64,000 bases of DNA from Hymenopellis radicata (lineage: Eukaryota > Basidiomycota > Agaricomycetes > Agaricales > Physalacriaceae). The notes beneath the pieces were generated by a model, which saw nothing but the letters and a program-made list of their open reading frames with translations, was not told where the DNA came from and did no database searches. The stretch lies in the NCBI GenBank assembly GCA_015501595.1, contig JADNRX010000013.1, forward strand, positions 62,001 to 126,000. Direction: 5' to 3'. Position 1 is the first letter of the stretch. Each line of letters opens with the position of its first letter. Of this stretch, positions 1 to 8,559 are shown piece after piece. The translations under genes and the position numbers were made by a program.

Positions 1-31
1 TGGGCAACAGGACGACGTACTCTGGCTTGAG
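1..31 (+). repeat. Partial third copy of the left-edge direct repeat
   Basis: The first bases of the window (GGCAACAGGACGACGTA and flanks) match the sequence at about 105-123 and 762-780 inside the two longer copies. Only this short part is visible because the window starts here, so the rest of the copy may lie to the left. Confidence 0.5.
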
Positions 32-67
32 ATTTGTAGTCCCTCGACCTCGTTCCTCCTGTATGTC

Positions 68-358
68 GCTGCTGTCCATTAGTTACACAGCATATATGCG
101 CATATAGGCAACAGGACGACGTACGAGGCATTTGTCTTTTGCTTTTTCTTTGCAGGTTGTTGCTCCTCTTGGTGATTGCTGGTCTTCGAACTGTGCGATG
201 GTTAGATAACATCGTACGAGAGGTGCGTTCGGTGGGTATGACCTGGATGAGGTGGCGGCGCGCTTGGAACGTGGCGCCTCGTTCTCCTTGCTCAGTTGAG
301 ACACTTTCTTGGCCATCGGTAGTTTGGCAAGATGGTGGTGGGGAGAGAAAGAGAAAGA
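68..358 (+). repeat. Direct repeat, copy 1 (about 290 bp)
   Basis: This stretch is repeated at 727-1016 in the same orientation with high identity. Both begin CTGCTGTCCATTAGTTACAC and end in a GAGAGAAAGAGAAAGACGCG tract. The main difference is a short variable block just after GACGACGTA. Both copies keep a minus-strand open frame of 77-94 codons with very similar translation (it includes SQLSKENEAPRS). I do not recognise that protein and cannot show it is expressed. A fragment of a decayed gene family or a non-coding repeat are both possible. Confidence 0.75.
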
Positions 359-726
359 CGCGCTTATTGACGTTTGACGTGCAAATTGTGGCGTAGAATC
401 GGGCCCAATGATATCATGGCGTCATTCGAAGCAATCTCCCGCTTCCCTACCGCGCTGGGCTCTCCCTGCATTTTTGTCATTTCGTCGTTTATTCATTGAA
501 AAGGCTGCCCAATAACTCACATTCAGAAAGCGCGCAAATTCTATGGATAGGTACGTATGGAATGTCGTACTGTATACTACGACAACTGTTGTGCCTGAGG
601 CAGAGGTACTTCCTATCCACTACGACTTCGACTACATCGTGGTACAAAGCGGACAAAGGCACAGTAGCGGTTTCCTTATCCTGACGGTGGGTGGCACGGC
701 CGGCTGCCGGTAATAAACGATTTGGC

Positions 727-1016
727 TGCTGTCCATTAGTTACACAGCATATATGCGCATATAGGCAACAGGACGACGTACTCGGCCTTTGGCTTGTTCG
801 TCAGAGGTTGTTGCTCCTCTTGGTGATTGCTGGTCTTCGAACTGTGCGATGGTTAGATAACATCGTACGAGAGGCGCGTTCGGTGGGTATGACCTGGATG
901 AGGTGGCGGCGCGCTCGGAACGAGGCGCCTCGTTCTCCTTGCTCAGTTGAGACATGTTCTCTGCCATTGGGTAGTTTGGCAAGATGGTGGTGGGGAGAGA
1001 AAGAGAAAGACGCGGT
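727..1016 (+). repeat. Direct repeat, copy 2 (about 290 bp)
   Basis: Second copy of the repeat at 68-358, offset by about 659 bp. It shares the leading palindromic stretch CATATATGCGCATATAGG and the minus-strand open frame. Weaker similarity continues past the right border (GCATTTT, GTCATT/GTCAATT blocks near 470 and 1220), which suggests the original duplicated unit was longer and has since diverged. Confidence 0.75.
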
Positions 1017-1486
1017 GCGACCATATTTGTACATGACGTGTCTTACTTCTCTGGATCGATGGCCTTCTCTCGATCGACGTGCGCCACCTTGATGCAAATG
1101 GATCTACTAGAGAAGCAACGAAAGCTTTCGCAACGCACCCCATGTATTGGTCCGGATCCAAAGCAATCCCGACCATCGTGCCCCCTCCCCGCTCTTCCGA
1201 CCTGGACTCTCCCCGCATTTTGGTCAATTCCCCTTCAGATCGGGTTGATCAAAGTCTTACAGGTGTATATCATTTATTGGTGTAGTCTACGTTATATAAC
1301 AGTTATTGGGCACCCTTCCAACCTCACCCGACAGCAACGTCCTGTGATGTCAATTCGCACATCGGGGAACTCGGTCGATGGTCGGGCCTTGGAAGTATTG
1401 TTAGTTAGAAGTTGATACATTTATTAACTATCTAGCTAATGCCACTGAGAATTGGGAAGAGTACTTACGAAGCGTCGCTTGAGTCT
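1017..1486. other. Intergenic, no gene recognised
   Basis: AT/GC-mixed sequence between the left-edge repeats and the first dispersed-repeat copy. Several short open frames overlap on both strands, but none shows a recognisable motif or a convincing splice model. Confidence 0.5.
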
Positions 1487-1580
1487 TGATGGTTCTGGTC
1501 AAGTTGAAAAAAGCTGTGCACAACCTAGTCGGGATAGATGCTGACACCCATCAATGCTCATTCGGGCATCGGTGGAGGAT
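1487..1580 (-). repeat. Dispersed repeat family, copy 1 (inverted)
   Basis: On the minus strand this matches the copies at 3541-3690 and 14073-14230. The shared core includes TCCTCCACCGATGCCCG, GCATTGATGGG, TGTGCACAGCTTTTT and AGAACCATCA. It lies 60 bp beyond the stop codon of the TET/JBP-like gene and is in opposite orientation to the copy on that gene's other side, so the two form an inverted pair around it. The part with the CCCTAACCCT motif is missing from this copy. Confidence 0.8.
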
Positions 1581-1640
1581 CCAATCTGCAATATCCGGAA
1601 TTTCACGAGTAAACATACACATGTCATTGATCGCACTACA

Positions 1641-3134
1641 TTATGGACACTCAACCTTGTAAAAGTTCCAAAGACCTGCGTGTGTAAAGTGGGCTATAGA
1701 AATACGTTGCTCCCCTTCCCAAACCTCCACTTCATGCTTAAGCAAGCGCCCACGAAGAGCAACACCAACCCCGGAACAGTACCGAACACGGAGATTCAGT
1801 CGGGGAAAGAACAGAGTGCCCGAACGAACGCGTCCAAGAACGACTATAACAGCCCAACCCTTGGGAGGGTCAAAAGTGTCTGCATGATTTGGTGTTGTTC
1901 TATTGAACTGGATGGCGCGCCCCTCCATAAGAAGAGGATCAATCGTTCCAAGGGCTTTCGTGTGGGGATGAGCAGCTTCCGCCCTTTTGACGAGCTCTTG
2001 GAGAGCGGCGAACTGTTTCGAGTCGATGCATTCCAGTAGCTTGTTGACCCGGATGGAAAGGTAGTAGAGGTGATGTACGAGGGCCGTCGCGTTATTGAAC
2101 TGGGTTCCAGTATGGAGAAAGGTTGTAGAGATCGTTGGTTCGATATCCTGTATTCCATCAGTATAAATTTAAACAATAAATATCAGATGCTTACAGTACG
2201 TCCGACACCATGCCAAAGTCGAGCTAGAACTGAGCAACCAGAAACCTCTCCATCTCTGAAGACGTAGGCTGAAGCAGAATTACGTCCGTCCTTGTCTGCT
2301 CCTGTCCCAACAGCCAGTGGCGCACGTTTGCCATACTGTACAAGATGGGAAGTCAGGATAGTCTGAGAGCATACATCAGAACTTGCATCAGAGAGTAATA
2401 CCAGAAACATACATTTGATGTTTCCCGCAGGAAACGCGGAAGATGGTAAACGAGGGGAATGCCATCCTCTGAGAAGAGACACCGTGCAGTGTCATCATCC
2501 CAGATGGTGACCTCAGGAGGGGCACGGCGCGTTGCGAGGTGGACTCCCTTGGGCTTAATTGCCAGTCCAAACTTAAATCCCTGGGATACACCTAAAAATG
2601 CTGATCAGAATGTATCTCAAATAAAGGCTAGCAGACATACCTTTGTTTTCATTCGCCTCCTTCACCATGCACGCGATGTCGCGTTCAAAGGATGTCTTGA
2701 GGTCTTTTTCGCTGTACGCGCGCTGCTTTGGCATCCTGAAGAAAGGATGAGTTAAAATTTGATAATCAATCCTTGTCCACGTACCGTTTGCTATCATCAA
2801 TGGTGTACTCTTCTTCGTATGCGTCGTCGCCAAAGATATCAGCCAGGTCCCGCACCACAGCATCGTCTGCCAGCACACCCTGGAACTGGGTACATAGTTC
2901 CTCAACATCGAACATTGAGGTCCGGGGGCTGTCGATATTACCCCCGGAGATATCGTCGTCGTCAGAGAGTACCAGATCAAAGTCACTCTCAAGACGAGGT
3001 CGCTTTGAAGACGGCGCCGGTGCAAGAGGAGGCTTCGCGTCTGAGTCCTGGCGTTTAGAGCGCTTGATGCCCCCTCGACGCGACTTGGATGGATGGATAG
3101 TGGTCAGAGGGGGTTTTGGTGGAAGGCCGGACAT
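1641..3134 (-). CDS. TET/JBP-like 2OG-Fe(II) dioxygenase
   Basis: Likely a 2-oxoglutarate- and Fe(II)-dependent dioxygenase of the fungal TET/JBP group, whose better-known members oxidise 5-methylcytosine or thymine in DNA. Five GT-AG introns join six exons into one frame of roughly 375 residues starting MSGLPPKPP at 3134. The N-terminal third is basic then acidic (KRSKRQ, an LSDDDD stretch), as in nuclear proteins. The catalytic domain is at the C-terminus: HxD iron ligands in NHADTFDPPKGW, a GTLFFPRLNLRVRYCSG strand region, the distal His in LLKHEV, and the candidate 2OG-binding Arg in GEQRISIAHF. All expected ligands are present and no disruption was seen. Family literature links expanded fungal TET/JBP genes to KDZ-type DNA transposons; no transposase is visible here. 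Substrate and nuclear location are inferred. Confidence 0.8.
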
Positions 3135-3540
3135 CTGGATGTTTGGGAGGATCAGTAAAATGACATGGGAAACGCGGTAAATAAGAAGAATGGGCACATA
3201 TCCGCCTCACGTCGATGGCAGCAAGCATGCCCGACACGCGAGAGAACAGTGAGCCCGATGACGCGCCCGCAAACAGGCGTTCTCGTCATTGGGGTAGAGT
3301 CGGGGGGATGGACACACCGAAGTGTGAGCCAGCCAGTGGCTGGGTAGAGTCGACCATGGGGGCAGAATGAAAAAGAGTAAACAGAAGACAACTCACCCTT
3401 ATATACCTAGTCAACAGTGTCACGTTGTCTCCAAAAACGACGCGTCGAGCTGCCCGTGATGAGTGTTGAAGGCAAGTAAACAAACCCACGGTCACCAACC
3501 TCGTATGTTGATGAGTTGCCGTTTTTGGACTTTTTGAGGA
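3135..3540. other. Divergent promoter region
   Basis: About 400 bp between the start of the TET/JBP-like gene and the dispersed-repeat copy that abuts the plus-strand gene at 3685. It holds CACCCTTATATACC (about 3399) and no coding signal that I can support. Confidence 0.4.
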
Positions 3541-3690
3541 ACCCTAACCCTTTGCCCATTCCTGCGGGAATGGCACCGGGTAATGGGTTCCTCCACCGAT
3601 GCCCGAATGAGCATTGATGGGCGTCGGTATCTATCCGGACTTGGGTTGTGCACAGCTTTTTGCGAATTTACGAGAACCATCACCATGGGT
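3541..3690 (+). repeat. Dispersed repeat family, copy 2
   Basis: The repeat starts with two telomere-like units (ACCCTAACCCTTTGCCC), continues with an imperfect palindrome CCATTCCTGCGGGAATGG, then TGGGTTCCTCCACCGATGCC, and ends at AGAACCATCACCATGG. Its right end meets the start codon of the gene at 3685, so it may act as promoter or 5' leader for that gene. Confidence 0.85.
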
Positions 3691-5428
3691 GACGTTGAGA
3701 TGGCTTCCAACAGCCTGAACTTGGAGTCAGTCATCAAGACAAAGCTCTTCGAGTCCTGGGGTGTGGTAGCCTTGAAAGAGGCGAATCAAGACGCGTTGGA
3801 AGATTCTTGTTTTAAAGAAGTCTTTGAGGTATCATTGTCTCCTTGATTACTTTTGTTGTGTCGCTTACCGACTTTCAGGCCTTGGAAAAACGCGTCAAAG
3901 GCCTCATGCCCCTCCATAATCTCCTCCAAAAGAATCTTTGGGAGATTCCAAGATCCGACGAGATACTGGGCTGGGTCACCACATTATCAACCTTTAGCTG
4001 TTTTCATAGCATTCTAATGGGCACGCCCCTACTGGAACGGTCCCGTCCAGATCCTCCCGCCCTGACACACAATCACAAAATGGTTACTACGGCGATACAT
4101 AGTCTCACTGATGATTGGGTCGAAACATTCTTCAAGTTCGTTGATGAGGTACCCAGAGATGCCCTCGAAGTGGGGACGTTGGGCCATCCAGAGCGACCGG
4201 CAGATGTGTCTTCGAGGCAGGCCCGGGATGCCAACTTTATCACCAGCCTCCGTCAGGATCTCCACCTTCTCAGTCTCCAGACTAGGTATAGCCAGATCAT
4301 CAAAGTAGTTTGCCAACTACGCTATACCATCGTAAGGCTATTTTATACATTTTGGTGTATATGTCATGACCCTCTACACAGTATGGACAAGCGGGATTGG
4401 ATGACCTACAAAGGTGAATGCGAAACATTTCATGTGGTTGAGAATGTGTATTAACTTGAGACACTAGGCAAGATCTTATAGCGAAAATTTTCTCTGAGAC
4501 CGACACAGGGCTCTTCCATGCTGGCCTTTACTTTTCACCAGTCGCCTGGTTCTTAGCGCGGAAGGATTTCACTAGAATTCCTGTGCCCGCATTACTATGC
4601 TTTCGCGAAAGATCCGCACATATGATCCCCGATCGACCCGCCCCTCTCAAAGAATTGGAACGGCGTATCCTCAGGTTGATCATAGAGGCAGCCACGGGAT
4701 ACATTACAGTGTGGCATATCTTGGGAGGACTCGGCGAAGTGCGTGGCGCTCTGGAAGCAGTGCGAAATGACGAGCCATCGAGACGTTGGTTCGCCACTGC
4801 TGAGGAACAAATCATTAAAACAATGCCAGAAACTGGCAAAGATGGCGTTCCGGAAAGCACATCTGGCGATTCAGGCCCATCAGGCCCATATGTCCCGCCA
4901 GCTTCTGACCCCGCCGCACCTCCTCCCGCCCCAGCTACTCCAGCCAATGGCGCAGCCCCAAACGCATCGGGTGGAGGCGGGCCGCAGGTGCCTCCCCAGG
5001 AAGTCACAGAGAAGGGGAAGGAGAAGAATGGAAAGGAGAGTCAAGGGAAGAAGTCGGGCACGACGAACAAGGCGACAGCCGGTTCAAAGAAGAATGCGTC
5101 CTCAGGTTCCAAACGGAAGCAGCCGACATACGAGGAGGAGGAGGAGGAGGAGGAGGAAGAGGAGGAAGAGGAATCAGACGAGGATATGCCGATGAGTGCT
5201 CGGTTCTCGAAGTACGAATCAGGACCAGACCCACATAGGCGTCAGCAGAAAAGAATAGAGTGGCTCGAAAAGAAGCAATTGGAACAATGGAATGTGGAAC
5301 GGCGTCGAATACAGCAATCACGGCTCGCTGCCAGCAATGCTCCCGCCACCTCCTCTGCATCGTCTTCAACTGCAGGCCGTCCACCCAAAAAAAAAAAGCG
5401 CTCGGATGATAAATTGTCAAAAGTGTGA
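3685..5428 (+). CDS. Charged protein of unknown function
   Basis: I do not recognise this protein. Four exons join in frame (introns near 3829-3878, 4331-4380 and 4412-4466), giving about 525 residues. The start at 3685 is in a good fungal context (CACCATGG); an in-frame upstream ATG at 3583 lies inside the repeat. The first 300 residues look globular and mostly helical. Then come a Pro/Ala-rich linker, a Lys-rich stretch, a long run of glutamates (5129-5170, a GAG microsatellite), a coiled-coil-like segment (RIEWLEKKQLEQWNVERRR) and a C-terminal nuclear-import-like PPKKKKRSDD. That composition suggests a nuclear protein. It lies between the TET/JBP-like and JmjC-like genes. Confidence 0.7.
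5129..5173 (+). repeat. GAG microsatellite coding for polyglutamate
   Basis: A near-perfect GAG/GAA run inside the preceding gene that codes for about 14 consecutive glutamates. It is in frame and probably length-variable. Confidence 0.9.
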
Positions 5429-5618
5429 ACGTTGCTTACAACATCAACCAAAGGCACTGACCCACATCACAGCGAACGAGCGACCCAATTAGATTCAGGG
5501 CCTTTCGCATGCAGGCGAATGAATGGCAGGATTTTGAAGTCAAACCACTAGAAGCGGTCGTACGTCTTTTTATTTTTTAATTATATTTATACTTCATACA
5601 CCATCGTAGCGCTCGACG

Positions 5619-7317
5619 ATGGTCGGCATATTGGACACATTGCAAAAGTACCGTGTCGATCTTGGAATCGCTAATGGGGAGGTGGACTTGGGCTGGTTGG
5701 TCATCACCTCTTGGACTACCTTTCACAGCAAGTCTCCCATGGAGCAAAGAGACCTTCTGGCACGTGCGAGTATCTGCATCCATCACATGCCTGGGACTGC
5801 GCCTCCGATGACGATCTGTAACGAGGACTTACAAACGATCGGGGACCTTTGCGTCCAGCGTGATATGCAAAGTATGTTACTGTTTCTACCGATTCTCGCG
5901 GTACTTACTCAGCTAAAGGTCCATGTTTGCGTGATCAAGCCAGCACGCGAATAGACAAGAGCAAATCCCAGCCAGGGATCCATCTCCGACGCTCGTTGCT
6001 CGATTTCAAACGTCAATGCGAACTTGACGAGGAGGGTGAAGTCCTGAACGCAATTGACTTGCCTCGCGACAATATGCAACAGCCACCACATACTGTTGCG
6101 TAAGTGCAGAATCGCTTACTTCCGCTCATTTGACTGAATACTTGACAGTCAATTTGCCACCCAGGAAATTGCTCTGAGAAAAACCGAGTTCCCCTTGGCG
6201 GCATCTGAACTCATAGACGCACGCCAAGGCCTGAATTGGTACCTGGTTGGGATGAAGAGCGTCGACAGCCACGGCCACCTAGATTTTGGTGGCGCTGATA
6301 CATATGTCGAGCCTCAATGTGGGCTCAAAGCATGGGTTGTCTTGCACCGAGGATACGAGCCAGCCTCCTACATCCAACTGCTCAGACGGTGGCAAGAGGA
6401 TGCCCTCGAGGTCGGCCTTGAAGAACAAGCAGACGAAGACGCTCGCCTAGCGATGTATCCACTGCAATGCGTCTTCTTAATGCTCGAACGAGGAACCCTA
6501 TTGTACGTTTTTATCTTCTTAAGATACATTTACTCACCTTGGACAGGATGATGCGGGGCTGCACTGAGCACTACGTGCTCACCGTTGAGACATCCATTGT
6601 GTCTGGCGGACAGTTCATCCCGCCTGCAAGAATGAAGGCATCCGTGGTTGGCCTCATCCACACCATGCTCCTTGACTATGTTGTCACCAACATCACCCAT
6701 CTGAGCTTCTGGGCGTTGTACGCTAGAATCTCGATGTACTGGTCCAACAACATACAGAAGTGTGACGGTAAGCCTGACCCAAGCTCGTGTTCACCTTATG
6801 AACTTACATGTGTTCAGGTATGAACGACGTTATCAATCTTCATGTCCCCGATCATCGCGAGCCTGAGGGCCTATCCAACATCGTCGCGCTGGGGAATCTA
6901 ATGCTCTTTGGAACAGCAATCTTGCTTCCAAACGAGAAAGCAGATGTCTTGGTTGAAATCGAGACGGCCAAAGACTTCTATTTGGAGTTTGTGGAATCCC
7001 ATTCAACTCGATACGCCGTACATTCCGACCAACCGCCAGAGCCGTACTTTTATCGCGAGGCACTCCATTTTATCCGGTCTTTGCTTCACTTTGCTGTCAT
7101 CGTTTCTCGTTTTCGGGTGGACGTCCGCAACAGAGAGGTCGACCTTGACAAGATCGTTGGTACCTTGCAGAGTGATTGGACCTCGCGAATTACTTTCGGG
7201 GAAGCACCCGACTGGGATGAATTGCTGGTGGAAGCTCAACGCCGAGCAAACAATATGGAGGAAGAACGGGATGCGTTCTTCTTTGCGCCACTGCCTTCTG
7301 ATATTGTCGAGTTGTAA
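5619..7317 (+). CDS. JmjC-like domain protein
   Basis: Probable JmjC-type (cupin-fold) oxygenase-like protein. Five exons splice in frame (introns near 5871-5911, 6101-6149, 6502-6545 and 6769-6817), giving about 490 residues. JmjC hallmarks are an HxD pair in SHGHLDFGGADTYVEP followed by GLKAWVVLHRG, and a downstream GTLLMMRGCTEHYVLTVET with a third metal-ligand His and the usual V.T ending. The C-terminal 200 residues are helical and family-specific. It is unusual for a histone demethylase because no PHD, JmjN or zinc finger is visible, so substrate and activity are uncertain. It sits 190 bp downstream of the charged-protein gene and close to the TET/JBP-like gene. Confidence 0.7.
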
Positions 7318-7439
7318 TATTCGTTCGAGCTTGTTACCATGTTCTTTAGTGTAGAAATGTCAATGAAGTACCCTTGTTTCAATTATTCTTCTTTTGATAC
7401 GAGTTTGGCTCCATTGTGCCTCCTACGCCTTGGGCTGAA

Positions 7440-7560
7440 AGCATGGCACGAAGCCCACTCATCACTTCATTTTATCCGGTCGTTACTCCACTTTTACGTC
7501 GTCGTTTCTCGTTTTCAGCTGGAGGTCCGGTATCGTCACACTCCCACTTCGAAACGTAGC
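7440..7560 (+). pseudogene. Degenerate copy of JmjC-like gene 3' part
   Basis: This stretch repeats part of the last exon of the upstream JmjC-like gene (7060-7140). Both read LHFIRSLLHF followed by a VSRF motif, and they share TTTTATCCGGTC and CGTTTCTCGTTTTC blocks. Only about 35 codons of similarity remain and no intact gene surrounds it. It is a fragment of a tandem duplication. Confidence 0.7.
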
Positions 7561-8559
7561 TATGTAATACGTAACGTACCTGTACAACTCAGTCTTGCCC
7601 CAATGTACTACACGTCAATTCTATCGTAGTGACTGCAATGGCGAGGCTTGAACAAGCAACACAGGCGAAGGGTGGCGGAGTACACTGTATCAACCAATCT
7701 TGAGTTCAACACCTGATTTTCCAGAGCCCGCTGCTCCGATACCGAAATCAGTCTTATTGAATGAAACCGCGGCTCGGGAGGCAGGTAGTCTGGTTTATCC
7801 GAGCCTTGATGTACTGTTTTACCCATTGAACCAATCATTTGTACCGAAAAGAGCCGTACATTGACGTCTGGATGGTTCCGTTGCTTGAAGGGAAAGCTCT
7901 AACACTGTCTACAGGTTTTCGAAGACGATAAACAAGTTCTCAAGCGCTCGCTTGGTGGCTGACTGCTGCATTATCTGACTTCCAAGAAGCCTATTGATGC
8001 TTTCCACAGTCAAGTACGCTTGCTGTTTCCTGCGTCGAACGGTCCGAATCCTGATCGGGTGAATCGGTGATAGAACCATCCTAGGCCATCTGCGAGACTG
8101 CCTAAAGCCTAATCGTTTTGACTTTCCTGACCCGCGAATAGCTTCATCAGGACTGAGCCCTACAAACAATCCTTCCCCTTTCTCCTCCCTCCTCCCTCTC
8201 TTTTTTCTTTTCTTTTCTTTTTCTTTCCTTGTATTTAATTATATCAGGCACGAGCATCGTTATCGAGCCAGCACAAGTGACATATGAACTCATGTCCAGC
8301 ACGCAACCCGGATGACCGACATGGCCGTATGTGCATCAATCGCTACTGGCAAGGCTCGGTCTAGGTCGGTTATGTAAGCCTTTTCGTCTTTCTGTGAACC
8401 ATTGAGTGTGCCTCTCCGGTGGTGAGTACATTTTAGCCTTGCAGTCGGTAAAGTAGATACATTTGCTTAATATGATGGTATTCGTCTGATGACGACTGGT
8501 TCCTACATCCTCAAAGTAATTGCGCAATGCTAATTGAGATGATTTTCGCAGTATCTGAC
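7561..8559. other. Intergenic, with polypyrimidine tract
   Basis: No gene recognised. A strong pyrimidine tract (CTCC/CTTTT units) runs from about 8176 to 8230. It could belong to the promoter of the Spt5-like gene downstream, though it lies about 330 bp from the chosen start codon. Confidence 0.5.

Noticed and set aside
3541..3560. Telomere or chromosome end at the CCCTAACCCT motif
   Set aside because: Only two units, inside a dispersed repeat with genes on both sides.
3583..3684. Start codon at 3583 for the charged protein
   Set aside because: It lies inside the dispersed repeat. The ATG at 3685 has a better context and begins where the repeat ends, though the upstream start cannot be excluded.
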